A stretch of DNA of 24,453 nucleotides from a virus: the IMG/VR virus record IMGVR_UViG_3300024518_004754, positions 1-24,453 of that record; one strand, 5' to 3'. Shown one piece after another: positions 16,053 through 23,648 of the stretch. The position numbers were made by a program, and so were the translations under genes. The notes beneath the pieces are model-generated. The model saw only the letters and a program-made list of their open reading frames with translations. It was not told the DNA's origin and did not search any database. How positions within the stretch are numbered: position 1 is the first letter of the stretch; each line of letters opens with the position of its first letter.

Positions 16053-16886
16053 CTACTTGTCGAGGCGGAACTGGTCGATCAAGTCCTTCCGACCAGCCTG
16101 CTTCGCCAAGTTGTGTGCACGCGGCTTATCCGCCGCGATGATTGCTTGGGCCTCCGTCATATTGAAGGAGTCCTTGTGGAAGGGGTTGTTCCCGCCACCA
16201 CCCCCGCCGCCTTCGCCATCCTTCGCTCCAACGCCTTTACTCCCAGGGAACCAGTGGGCTCGCCTCCCCTCTGCCTTGATGTCAGACAGCACCTCGGAGA
16301 AATCGACACCTGGATCGAAGCTACAACCCTCCTTGGTCACGACCTTGCCGTCCCTGACGGTCATGATGCGCTCTGCGAACGGCAGGATGTCTTCACGGGC
16401 TCCATCGACGACATTCGGGGTATCCTTGTTGCCCAGAACATCCTCGACGTGATCCCGGATCAAGCGCTGGTTGCCCGCCGCCTCATGTAGCCCAATGGCC
16501 TTGAGGTGCGACGCGTTCTCAGCAGTCAGCTGCTCGATCTGCTTGGCCGGCTTCCGAAGAGCGCGCTCGACGCGCTTCTCGACGAGGCTCTCAATCTCCT
16601 CATCAGACTTGCCCTTCTTGCCATCAGCCTTGAGATCCTCGACCTCATCGCGCAGGGCGGTAACGCCTTCCTCGTTCAAGTCACCGACCCAGTTGTAGGC
16701 CCGCAGCTTGACCTTCGTGCGGCCGTGATCGGCGCGCTCACTGTCCAAGGAGCCTTGCAGCCGTTCGACGTCACCTAGGGTTTTCATCCCCTCGATCTGG
16801 ATCTCCCACTTCCCTTTCTTCTCCTGAAACAAATGGATGTACTCAGCAGGTATGTCTTCTTTACTATCATAAATTGCGCGTAGCAT
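16053..16886 (-). CDS. Capsid scaffold protein
   Basis: The 277-residue protein is mostly charged and helical: LRAIYDSKEDIPAEYIHLFQ, LGDVERLQGSLDSERADHGR, ALRDEVEDLKADGKKGKSDE and a long stretch through AKQIEQLTAENASHL. A seven-Gly run (about residues 227-233) precedes a small C-terminal domain (FNMTEAQAIIAADKPRAHNL and a basic end), the usual place for coat binding. This matches phage scaffolds resembling minor structural GP20. No protease motif is seen. ATG 16886 is preferred over GTG 16898 because AGGTG lies 9 bases upstream. It sits between portal and capsid, the canonical place. Confidence 0.85.
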   Translation of the reverse strand: MLRAIYDSKEDIPAEYIHLFQEKKGKWEIQIEGMKTLGDVERLQGSLDSERADHGRTKVKLRAYNWVGDLNEEGVTALRDEVEDLKADGKKGKSDEEIESLVEKRVERALRKPAKQIEQLTAENASHLKAIGLHEAAGNQRLIRDHVEDVLGNKDTPNVVDGAREDILPFAERIMTVRDGKVVTKEGCSFDPGVDFSEVLSDIKAEGRRAHWFPGSKGVGAKDGEGGGGGGGNNPFHKDSFNMTEAQAIIAADKPRAHNLAKQAGRKDLIDQFRLDK

Positions 16887-16938
16887 TGGTTCATTCACCT
16901 CATGGTGGAAAGCGCATCATTGCGCAAGAACCGACGGC

Positions 16939-18459
16939 TCAATCATCCTGATCTTCATTGTCCCCATCAGGATCATTTTCATCATTCTCGTCGTCGGGGG
17001 TTTCATCATCATCGTCATCATCACTGGACTCTGAAAGCTCGATGGGTACCTTCGGCTGTAGGAGATCGCCAATATCCCATTCTTCCTTTCGAATCTGAGC
17101 AATCTCTTCATCGAAAGTACGGTTGGTAACATCATTCTTTTGAAGCCACTGGTGGATGGACTCATAGGAAAGAGGCACCCCACGAAACTTCGCCTCCATC
17201 ATCTTCACAATATCTTCAGCAGTAGCCGAATCCTCTACGAAGTCCAAGTTGGCAGTCACCTTCACCTTCTCGGGATCCGCGCCAATCCACTGTGCTATCT
17301 GCTTGAGGGTGTTCTCAAGCCCCGCGGCGCCCGCCAACGCGATGCTGTGAAGGGTCGTAGTCTTCGCTGTGACGCGGATACGGAGAGCCTCACCCGATTC
17401 TGCCTGGGACCCTGTGTTCTCCAACAGACGCGCGCCCTGGGCTGCTGCAGCCTTCTTATCATCTGACAATGATTTGCGCTGCTCTGGAACACCGTTAGAG
17501 TCGATGCCAATGAACTTCGCATCGCCATCAACAGGCAATTGAATCTTCGAACCCGCCCCAATCCGTGTAGGACTATCAGGGTTATCACCATCCTCAGCAG
17601 ACATGTCACCAATAAGAACAAGGGTATCCTGACCTAGCATATGTATGCTCTGCCGGTAGTCCGCATCCCCCCGGTAAATAGTAAGCGCAGCATTTGATAG
17701 GCCAAGTAGCGGGATGATACCTGGAGAAGATTCCAAGTCATTTGCACCAATGAAGGTGAAAGGCACGAAATCCAAAGATCGACCCTCGAAAAGCGGGGTA
17801 ACTGGCTCCATTGAGGAGTCATTCTCCTTCACGAAGGACTCGTAAAAACCGTTCTCTCCTATCTGGAACACCCGATATCGGGTCTTCTGAGTCCAATCGA
17901 AAGCAGCCTGCCCCTCTGCACCGCGTAACCATGCATCCTCAGAGGTAACGACAAAGTTCAGTTTGTCTCGATCAGTTTCTACTGACCGGAAATCATCCCA
18001 ATTGGTGATTGACTCAGCCTGGTACGTGACGATATGGGGTAGACTTGCACCCTCTGCAATATCAGCTAAAGCCCCAATACGACCGTAGCTGAGTTGATTC
18101 ACATTCAGGCGCCGCAACAGTGTTAGGAGGGACTCCCCACGACGGGTAGCATTAGCACGAAGGGGCTCCATCTCCTTGGGCAGTAGGATCTCGGCTTCTT
18201 CCCGGTGCATGATGCCAATCATGATCTGGATTGCATCACTGACCAACTCCAAGAACTGGGCTCGGTCCCGATAGGCATAGTACGAGGAAAGGCCCGGCTC
18301 GGCACCCGTCTTTACCCCATCGAGCACCATACCCTTAGTCGCCGGCAGGTACAAGAAAGTAGCCTGCTTGATTGTGCGCTGACCCGCGATAGTATCGCGC
18401 ATCTGCCGCCAATCATCCTCCTTGAGGCCATATTCAGGATGGGTTGTTTCGATTGACAT
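16939..18459 (-). CDS. Portal protein (DUF4055 type)
   Basis: The 506-residue protein forms the dodecameric DNA gate. Diagnostic segments are the N-terminal YYAYRDRAQFLELVSDAIQI and MHREEAEILLP, the middle SLDFVPFTFIGANDLESSPG with PLLGLSNAALTIYRGDADY, and the C-terminal LRIRVTAKTTTLHSIALAGA. These are typical of the DUF4055 portal group. The last 30 residues are extremely acidic (SDDDDDDETPDDENDEND and further D/E), an uncommon tail that may face the DNA channel or bind the terminase. ATG 18459 overlaps the large terminase TGA by one base (TGATG), with GGAG 7 bases upstream, so the two are translationally coupled. Confidence 0.9.
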   Translation of the reverse strand: MSIETTHPEYGLKEDDWRQMRDTIAGQRTIKQATFLYLPATKGMVLDGVKTGAEPGLSSYYAYRDRAQFLELVSDAIQIMIGIMHREEAEILLPKEMEPLRANATRRGESLLTLLRRLNVNQLSYGRIGALADIAEGASLPHIVTYQAESITNWDDFRSVETDRDKLNFVVTSEDAWLRGAEGQAAFDWTQKTRYRVFQIGENGFYESFVKENDSSMEPVTPLFEGRSLDFVPFTFIGANDLESSPGIIPLLGLSNAALTIYRGDADYRQSIHMLGQDTLVLIGDMSAEDGDNPDSPTRIGAGSKIQLPVDGDAKFIGIDSNGVPEQRKSLSDDKKAAAAQGARLLENTGSQAESGEALRIRVTAKTTTLHSIALAGAAGLENTLKQIAQWIGADPEKVKVTANLDFVEDSATAEDIVKMMEAKFRGVPLSYESIHQWLQKNDVTNRTFDEEIAQIRKEEWDIGDLLQPKVPIELSESSDDDDDDETPDDENDENDPDGDNEDQDD

Positions 18460-20060
18460 CAAACGACTCCGGAAGTCCTACCAGTCCGCATCTTCGGTTT
18501 ATCTGGGGCAAGTCCCAGTATGAGTGTATCCGCGCGATCCGGCGATTTCACGCCACGCACTTTGAGTTGTTCCTTCGTCTCAGTCATGATCTTACCACCT
18601 GTCATGAAATGCCAAGTAGGGATACATAACTGAGCGTTCAATTCTTTGTCTTGCGGCAAAAGGAGCAGGTCCATCGGGTCATTCTTCTCACCCTCAAGCC
18701 CCGATGTCTGGATCCATGTCCAATGCTGATGTGTCTTACGCAGTCTATCCCGCGCATCCCACCACAGCTCAGCCTTCAGATGTCGGAACTTGTCCTTAGC
18801 CTTATTCCTGTCCGCCCATATGCGGTTTGTCGGGGACTCACCAGTGTTGACACTCTGAGCATCGACACCTTCGAGACGCTTGAAGGTAGCCGCTGCCCCT
18901 TTACCTACGCCGGGCGCGTCATACTTGACGACGCGCACCCCATCTTGTATGGCCATGTCGCGAGCACGACACGCCACATCAGTGGTATCGTCCTTGACCC
19001 AGGCTACCGGCTTCCCAATGATTGGGCCCCAACGGGGGATGTAGCAATTCTCGGCTTTGCCTCCGCCAATATCGAGCCCTGCCACCCCTTCCATGGGGTT
19101 GACCCGAGGCAGCTCACCCCTCTTCCTCAGGTACTCACGGAGAGCGAGGGAAGACCGTACCCATTCGTGCCGGATGATTGACTCCTCGCCGGATGCTTCA
19201 TAATCGAGATCCAACTCTTGAGCAATAATCTTCTCGTCACCGAGACGGATACACTCCTTCCGATACCACTCATCATCCTTCCGTGGGTCATCTTTCCAAT
19301 GGAAAGAGAACACCGGGGTGTTACCTGAGTGGCGTTTGAAGGCGAAGGGGTTGTCCTTACCGTTTGGCGTTGACACGTCGATGCGTATTGATGTGTTTTG
19401 GAACAGTGCTGCATCGGTACGCTCAGGGCGTTCAAGGTATGCAGCCTCATCCACAAAGTACATCGTGGAGCGACCACCCCGCCCGATGTTGTCCCCGGCC
19501 TCCCCCGTGATGATTGCCCCATTTGAGGGATTTTCGATCTTCATGAACTTGGCGTGTCTCTGCTCACTGTAGCCAGCTGGCTGCAACTCTACCGGCAGCA
19601 TCCGGATCATGATCCGGAACTTCTCTAGAAGCGAATCTGGATCGCCGAGCTTGTCAACCAAGTTCTCCTTACGGGAACCAAAGGAGATCTTCGAGCCAGG
19701 GCAAAAGGACCACTCACAGACAGCAAATGCAAGAGAGCACCATGAGATGCCCATATCGCGAGACTTCTCACACAGCCCATCCTCGATAGCTACCTTGCGG
19801 TCCTGGAGCCAACCAATGTACTGGGCCTGCTTCAAGAACAGGAGAAAGGGTATCATCGTAGGCTTACCACGCGCGTTCATGCGCGGGTCGTATGTGACTA
19901 GCCAATCCTCAATGAAGTCGACATAGTTTCCATCTGCGTAGTACCTCTTCACCAAATGCCACGCATTGTCCTCACGTAGCCCTGTGAGCCTCTTGGTACG
20001 CTCCTTAAATACCGCAGTATATTCAGGATTCTTAAAATCTAGGGGACGGGCTTTAGCCAT
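18459..20060 (-). CDS. terL: Terminase large subunit (ATPase-nuclease)
   Basis: The DNA-packaging motor has 533 residues. The ATPase shows Walker A-like EKSRDMGISW (98-107), Walker B with catalytic Glu in MYFVDEAAY (200-208), and the coupling motif STPNG (230-234). The nuclease domain shows acidic residues in GLDIGGGKAEN (D330), VVKYDAPG (D381) and the C-terminal KSPDRADTLILGLA (D508, D511), the RNase H-like arrangement. The length is normal. TAGGAG lies 10 bases before ATG 20060. It is followed with one-base overlap by the portal. Unusually, about 3.6 kb of small genes separates it from the probable small subunit. Confidence 0.95.
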   Translation of the reverse strand: MAKARPLDFKNPEYTAVFKERTKRLTGLREDNAWHLVKRYYADGNYVDFIEDWLVTYDPRMNARGKPTMIPFLLFLKQAQYIGWLQDRKVAIEDGLCEKSRDMGISWCSLAFAVCEWSFCPGSKISFGSRKENLVDKLGDPDSLLEKFRIMIRMLPVELQPAGYSEQRHAKFMKIENPSNGAIITGEAGDNIGRGGRSTMYFVDEAAYLERPERTDAALFQNTSIRIDVSTPNGKDNPFAFKRHSGNTPVFSFHWKDDPRKDDEWYRKECIRLGDEKIIAQELDLDYEASGEESIIRHEWVRSSLALREYLRKRGELPRVNPMEGVAGLDIGGGKAENCYIPRWGPIIGKPVAWVKDDTTDVACRARDMAIQDGVRVVKYDAPGVGKGAAATFKRLEGVDAQSVNTGESPTNRIWADRNKAKDKFRHLKAELWWDARDRLRKTHQHWTWIQTSGLEGEKNDPMDLLLLPQDKELNAQLCIPTWHFMTGGKIMTETKEQLKVRGVKSPDRADTLILGLAPDKPKMRTGRTSGVV

Positions 20061-20083
20061 GGGGGTTTGGCTCCTACAATCCG

Positions 20084-20491
20084 TTACCCCTCAAAGGAGT
20101 ATAGGTAGAACACAATGGAAAGTACCGAAGAGATTAGCCCCAGGTACCAACACAACCGTGCTCTAAAGCATGCGACGCGCGCTTCTTCAATTGTTGCAAT
20201 GAGGCCGGGTTCCTTTTCGACAATCCCTGCCGAGAGCGCTTCCACCTCATCTGAATACATGTAGAAGACCCTCTGACCTCCCGGGTCTTCTGGATTTCTT
20301 TCTTGCCCGACCACTGTCACCCTGCAAAAGTCGTCAGGATCCGCGTCAGTGTCTACCAGGCATCCGACGAGGCCATGCCCAGGACAAGGCCCCTTCGGGC
20401 CTACCATCGTGACCGATGGGATCGGCATGGGTGCGCAGCTGCTCTCACAGCTGAAGCACCCGTGCCTCTCACCCGGATCTACCCGGTCCAA
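20084..20491 (-). CDS. Cys-rich protein with C-terminal membrane anchor, function unknown
   Basis: The frame opens at TTG 20491, overlapping the lipoprotein stop; ATG 20428 is an alternative start, and no strong ribosome site settles it. The N-terminal half has Cys at 12, 15, 19, 36, 44 and 56 with Gly and Pro (PKGPCPGHGLVGCLVDTDAD). The middle is acidic. Residues about 114-132 form a single hydrophobic helix (LCWYLGLISSVLSIVFYLYS) two residues from the end, a tail-anchor arrangement. With the upstream lipoprotein this could be an envelope pair, for example affecting entry or lysis, but no spanin or holin signature is clear. Confidence 0.6.
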   Translation of the reverse strand: MDRVDPGERHGCFSCESSCAPMPIPSVTMVGPKGPCPGHGLVGCLVDTDADPDDFCRVTVVGQERNPEDPGGQRVFYMYSDEVEALSAGIVEKEPGLIATIEEARVACFRARLCWYLGLISSVLSIVFYLYSFEG

Positions 20492-20958
20492 ACTGGCGCC
20501 TGGCCGTCGTGTTCAGAGATATCAGCACGCTGCGCGTCGCGCGCAGCGTGCCCCGTATCCCGACTCCCGCGTAGTGCAGGAGCCTCCTTCCCATCCACAG
20601 TGGGTGCATTCAGAAGGCGATAATGGGCATCGTTGCCGAGAGTGTCAGCGTCCGGCCCATAATCCCAGGGATTCTCGTCAGTATCGAGGAACACAGCGTC
20701 TCCAATACCGGGCGTACCCGGATCCGGGCTCCGTACACCATCACAGTAGGCTCCCAGCTTTCCGGTAGGAAAGGGAAGCTTGTCGGCGCCCTCACACATG
20801 ACCTTGGCGGGATCCACCTTGATGTGGCCCTCGACGTTGTCCAAGTCGGCCTGGCCTGAAAGCATGATGCCATCCACCGGCTGAATGGACGTCATTGCGC
20901 ACGCCGGCAGAAAGAGAATTGCGAATGCCACGCAAAGCGCGACAAGATATCTGTTCAT
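20479..20958 (-). CDS. Phage-encoded lipoprotein (159 aa)
   Basis: The N-terminus MNRYLVALCVAFAILFLPAC is a clear lipoprotein signal: a positive residue, a hydrophobic core and a lipobox L-P-A-C with Cys20. The mature part is soluble and acidic (SGQADLDNVEGHIKVDPAKV then DAVFLDTDENPWDYGPDADT), with two Cys at about 55 and 72 that could pair. It would be anchored in the periplasm. Phage lipoproteins are known as outer-membrane spanins or superinfection-exclusion factors. This one is longer than most o-spanins and lies next to the terminase. AGGA precedes ATG 20958 by 11 bases. Confidence 0.75.
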   Translation of the reverse strand: MNRYLVALCVAFAILFLPACAMTSIQPVDGIMLSGQADLDNVEGHIKVDPAKVMCEGADKLPFPTGKLGAYCDGVRSPDPGTPGIGDAVFLDTDENPWDYGPDADTLGNDAHYRLLNAPTVDGKEAPALRGSRDTGHAARDAQRADISEHDGQAPVWTG

Positions 20959-21001
20959 CAGATCATTATTCCTTTCGAATCAGTTGATGGGTCGTTTCCT
21001 T

Positions 21002-21493
21002 CTAGTCGCGCCCTGCGGCGCTGACAACGGTGATCAGGACGTCCGTGTCTGCCCCCCAGGCGGCGTCGGGCGGCGCCGGGGTGACGTCAAAGGAGGTCTC
21101 CACAAGGCTCGACACGACGCCCAGGTAGCGCTCGGATCCGTTCGGGAAGTCGTCACCGCTGTAGATCAACTCAACGAGATCCGCATCGGCGATGCCAAGT
21201 GTGGCGTACGCCGCGCCCGTGTCTGTGACTGTCCCGCTGGAGATGCTTGTTGCGCCACTGCCGGTGACCGCGCCAGTCGTGACGATTCCGACGTCTGTCG
21301 GCGTCGCGTCGGTGGCGGCCTCAACATCGGCCACTTCCTCTGCTCCGAGCAGAACGAGAATGTCACGTACGCCGCGGGCAGACGTTGCCAGGCGTGCCGC
21401 TTCCCGGACAAGCCAGTCGAAGTAGTTCGAATACCGCTGGCGCGTGAAAGCGGAACGTCGGGTTCGTCGGCGCCGCGGACTGGTGATGGGCAT
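21002..21493 (-). CDS. Unrecognised 163-aa protein with beta module like the tail-tube insert
   Basis: Residues 1-30 are very basic (MPITSPRRRRTRRSAFTRQR), then come a helix and a low-complexity Thr/Val/Gly/Ser region. Residues about 90-160 (GTVTDTGAAYATLGIADADL, then ERYLGVVSSLVETSFDVTPA) resemble one module of the tail tube insertion (STILDFTTLGLEAGDWLLIQ, then DYVRIVSVAANILTVDRV) in strand order and key Leu-Gly, Asp-Leu/Trp and Val-(S/V)-x positions. That similarity is weak and by eye. AAGGAG lies 5 bases before ATG 21493. A virion role would fit the late operon, with the basic end contacting DNA. Confidence 0.6.
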   Translation of the reverse strand: MPITSPRRRRTRRSAFTRQRYSNYFDWLVREAARLATSARGVRDILVLLGAEEVADVEAATDATPTDVGIVTTGAVTGSGATSISSGTVTDTGAAYATLGIADADLVELIYSGDDFPNGSERYLGVVSSLVETSFDVTPAPPDAAWGADTDVLITVVSAAGRD

Positions 21494-21515
21494 GCTTCTC
21501 TCCTTGAAATTTTTG

Positions 21516-21593
21516 GGGCTCTGATAATGGGACTCGAACCCATATCACCCTGTGTTTGGGCACCTACTCCACAATTGGACGATACCAGAGCCC
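21516..21593 (-). tRNA. Degenerate tRNA or tRNA-like element
   Basis: On the minus strand a perfect T-arm (ATGGG-TTCGAGT-CCCAT) is followed directly by TATCAGA, which pairs with TCTGGTA at the 5' end to give a 7-bp acceptor stem. Four more pairs (GGGC/GCCC) extend it to 11 bp. The core is 70 bases (21520-21589). The D-arm is weak (GTCC/GGAG). The anticodon region (TGCCC-AAACACA-GGGTG is the best fold) lacks the near-universal T33 and leaves too short a variable loop, and no correctly placed CCA is encoded. It fits exactly between two genes of the operon, starting 1 base after a stop codon. Confidence 0.5.
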
Positions 21594-22118
21594 TTATTCC
21601 GATTGAATCTCGGCAACAATGACAACATCCCCCAACTGAGTTTCCACAGTTACGGGCTTGCCACCCCGCTCCATCCGGATGATTATCTCAGTCTCAGACT
21701 CAACGCTCTTGACGAATCCAGACAATTCAATCGGCGAATCATTGAAAGACGGCCCATCAGCATACAGACAAAGGAGCATATCATCGAGAAAGCCAAGCGT
21801 AACGAATGTCGCGTCACCACGAACAATCGTCAGCTCTGAGCCCAGTCTCTCCAGATCCGTGCCGGCGTCCTCCATCTGGATCCAGACTTCTTCGCCCGGC
21901 GGCGGGCCGCCACCCCCTGCAGCTGCTTCCAGCTCCCAGGGCTCGTAGTCGCCCTTGTGCTTGATCGCATCGCGCACATCGAGCGGCGCAGTGTCGAACT
22001 TGACGCCCATTCGGACGAGGAAGTCGGGGAATCGAGCTGGATAGCGGATACGAAAGTGGTCTTGGCGGCGGAGGCGTCTTCGATGCGGAGTTGTTTCGAT
22101 ACTCCCGTTGCGCGCCAC
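21594..22118 (-). CDS. Unrecognised 174-aa two-domain protein
   Basis: GTG 22118 has GAGGGG just upstream and follows the preceding stop by 2 bases. Residues 1-35 are basic (SIETTPHRRRLRRQDHFRIR). A Gly/Pro-rich linker at about 66-75 (AAAGGGGPPPGEE) separates them from a beta-rich, acidic C-terminal domain (VWIQMEDAGTDLERLGSELT, LGFLDDMLLCLYADGPS, ETEIIIRMERGGKPVTVETQ). No family is recognised. The arrangement looks like a small structural or DNA-associated accessory protein. Its stop TAA abuts the tRNA-like element. Confidence 0.6.
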   Translation of the reverse strand: MARNGSIETTPHRRRLRRQDHFRIRYPARFPDFLVRMGVKFDTAPLDVRDAIKHKGDYEPWELEAAAGGGGPPPGEEVWIQMEDAGTDLERLGSELTIVRGDATFVTLGFLDDMLLCLYADGPSFNDSPIELSGFVKSVESETEIIIRMERGGKPVTVETQLGDVVIVAEIQSE

Positions 22119-22120
22119 CT

Positions 22121-22414
22121 CTACCCCTCTCTTGCGCCCCCTCTGAACTCATAGTGAGTGCTCAGATGACGTACCATCTCTTCGGCGTCACAGAGAGCTA
22201 CCTCTTCCGTGGTATTGCCGATCTTGATCTGAATAGACTGCTTTGCCAACCTCTTGGCGATCCTGCCCAAAACAAATCGCTGAACCTTGTCCCTCTTGTC
22301 TACAATGAGATCGAGAAGAGGGCAATACAGCAACCACAGCATGAAGCGGATAGAGAGGCGAAAATCAGGGGTTCTTACTTTGACCTGGGCCTCAATTGCC
22401 CCTACTACACTCAT
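22121..22414 (-). CDS. Small 97-aa protein with one hydrophobic segment
   Basis: ATG 22414 forms an ATGA overlap with the previous gene's TGA and has GAAGGGG about 9 bases upstream, so I prefer it to the longer frame from 22447. The product starts MSVVGAIEAQVKVRTPDFRL and has a hydrophobic stretch at about residues 24-38 (FMLWLLYCPLLDLIV), then a basic helix (KRDKVQRFVLGRIAKRLAKQ) and an acidic end. A short membrane-associated or amphipathic helical protein is likely. No holin or other family is recognisable with confidence. Confidence 0.6.
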   Translation of the reverse strand: MSVVGAIEAQVKVRTPDFRLSIRFMLWLLYCPLLDLIVDKRDKVQRFVLGRIAKRLAKQSIQIKIGNTTEEVALCDAEEMVRHLSTHYEFRGGAREG

Positions 22415-22701
22415 ACCAAGTTGCCCCTTCGATCTTGGATCCGCCAATCCAGGCTACAACCACACTCATCGACCAGTGGATTCCAGATCACAGCGAACTG
22501 GTCCTCCATCATACGGCCCACATGCTCTCCAAGGTGACCTTTTGGGCCTGCACAGTGTGTGATGACCCCACGGATCTTGTCGGGTATAGGGCTATCCTCA
22601 ATCTCATCCCCACTCAAGAGCGCATTGAAGCTTGCACAGAACATGACCCGGCACATCTCGTCGGAGTCGCTCGGCGGTGCCGGCGGCGCGGGCGCGGTCA
22701 T
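22411..22701 (-). CDS. Small Cys/His protein, possible zinc-binding
   Basis: The 96-residue protein has a Pro-rich start (MTAPAPPAPPSDSDEMC). Its core is ITHCAGPKGHLGEHVGRMME (C50, H56, H60) followed by W73, with further Cys at 80 and 82. The C-x5-H-x3-H pattern with a downstream Trp recurs in many short phage proteins (C-x-x-P-x-G-H-x-G-x-H) and suggests metal binding. Its function is unknown. The ATG directly follows the TAG of the 57-aa gene and its TGA overlaps the next ATG, so it is tightly coupled within the small-gene cassette. Confidence 0.6.
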   Translation of the reverse strand: MTAPAPPAPPSDSDEMCRVMFCASFNALLSGDEIEDSPIPDKIRGVITHCAGPKGHLGEHVGRMMEDQFAVIWNPLVDECGCSLDWRIQDRRGNLV

Positions 22702-22875
22702 CTAGCCGCGCCGCGCCTGCCGCTCGCGAAGCTCCTGGGCGTAGCGCTCCTGCGCCTCTTCCAGCTGGGAAGCTCGCTCTGCTCTGTCCGCGGCGCCCGC
22801 CCCCTGCATCTCTGAGGAAGTGAGTAGGTGCTCGGGGGAGAGGAGATCGTCCTTCATCTGGTCGTGCTCGGGCAT
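22702..22875 (-). CDS. Short 57-aa charged helical protein
   Basis: ATG 22875 has AAAGGA 9 bases upstream. The frame reads MPEHDQMKDDLLSPEHLLTS and ends in a highly charged helix (RAERASQLEEAQERYAQELR), stopping with TAG immediately before the next ATG. The tight fit between two genes and the ribosome site support it. The C-terminal heptad-like Leu/Ala spacing suggests a short coiled coil. No family is recognised; it could be a small adaptor or assembly helper. Confidence 0.65.
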   Translation of the reverse strand: MPEHDQMKDDLLSPEHLLTSSEMQGAGAADRAERASQLEEAQERYAQELRERQARRG

Positions 22876-22888
22876 CGGGGGCTTCCTT

Positions 22889-23266
22889 TCAGATCAGTAT
22901 TTCTCGGGGTTCCGGGTCCGGATCTTGCTGGTGGTACTTGGGGTCATGGATGTCATGCCCCTCTCCGTCATCGTGCATCCTTCGGAGATGGCGCAATACC
23001 ATAGCAGGTGAGCAATAGAAGCGCGACTCCTTAATTGCGTTGCCCTCTTTCCAGACCCAAGAGTAGAATTCGGCTTGCTCGGCCTTGGTCATGAGGGCCT
23101 GGATGTCTTCTTTCGCGGTCCGTCTTGCGGGCAGAGCATTCGGCTGTTCACGATCGCGATGCTTGTTGCGGCCGGAGACGGACACTCGTGTGGGCAGAGC
23201 ATTCGGCTGTTCACGATCGCGATGCTTGTTGCGGCCGGAGACGGACACTCGTGTGGGTAGCAGCAT
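22889..23266 (-). CDS. Protein with two perfect 21-residue N-terminal repeats
   Basis: ATG 23266 is chosen (GAGGG 9 bases upstream) over TTG 23275. Residues just after the start are a 21-residue unit (PTRVSVSGRNKHRDREQPNA plus L) twice in tandem, very basic and identical at DNA level. The rest reads AKEDIQALMTKAEQAEFYSW, then SRFYCSPAMVLRHLRRMHDD and a His/Asp/Pro-rich end (GHDIHDPKYHQQDPDPEP). The C-terminal half is probably the original fold. The repeated basic arm could bind nucleic acid. No recognised family. Confidence 0.65.
   Translation of the reverse strand: MLLPTRVSVSGRNKHRDREQPNALPTRVSVSGRNKHRDREQPNALPARRTAKEDIQALMTKAEQAEFYSWVWKEGNAIKESRFYCSPAMVLRHLRRMHDDGEGHDIHDPKYHQQDPDPEPREILI
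23129..23257 (-). repeat. Perfect 63-bp tandem repeat, two copies, in frame
   Basis: Bases 23129-23191 and 23192-23254 are identical over 63 positions, with the first three bases of a third copy following. The unit is a multiple of three, so copy-number change adds or removes 21 residues without a frameshift. Identity without a single difference implies very recent expansion. Confidence 0.95.
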
Positions 23267-23271
23267 ATCAC

Positions 23272-23616
23272 TCAACCCTCATCGAAATCGTCCTTCTTCA
23301 GTCTACGTCCAAGCCAAGAGCGCCGCGCCGGACTCCTCGGAGCCTCTGGAACGCCGTCCTTGTCGACCTCGACAAGAGCCTCGGTCTCAGAAGCGATGAA
23401 GAGCGCCAGGGCCTGCGCCAATTCGCGGTGCGCGCTGGGGGTGAAGAGACCCGCACGGAATTTCTTCGCGATGTCATCGGCCTGCTCGCGGGACAGCCTT
23501 CCGGTGTTTCTGATCTCCTCATCTGTGAGCTGGTAGAGGTCGATTCCGCCCAAGAGGTCGCTCTCAATGATTGCCTCGATCGCGGAGGTCGTGAATCCCT
23601 CCAACAGCGTTGTCAT
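23272..23616 (-). CDS. Unrecognised 114-aa protein next to small terminase
   Basis: ATG 23616 has AGGGAT 8 bases before it. The protein is helical and acidic first (MTTLLEGFTTSAIEAIIESD, LYQLTDEEIRNTGRLSREQA), then AHRELAQALALFIASETEAL, and ends basic (RSPARRSWLGRRLKKDD). It follows the probable small terminase by 32 bases and overlaps the longer reading of the next gene. The position suggests a packaging or head accessory factor, but no domain is recognised. Confidence 0.6.
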   Translation of the reverse strand: MTTLLEGFTTSAIEAIIESDLLGGIDLYQLTDEEIRNTGRLSREQADDIAKKFRAGLFTPSAHRELAQALALFIASETEALVEVDKDGVPEAPRSPARRSWLGRRLKKDDFDEG

Positions 23617-23648
23617 TTTTGTGTATCCCTAGCTTGCGCCTGTGCCAA

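Noticed and set aside
20303-20768. Plus-strand frames opposite the lipoprotein and membrane protein genes
   Set aside because: No ribosome sites, and the minus strand shows a signal peptide and membrane helix that are unlikely by chance.
23129-23257. CRISPR-like array
   Set aside because: Only two directly adjacent 63-bp copies without spacers; it is a coding tandem repeat.
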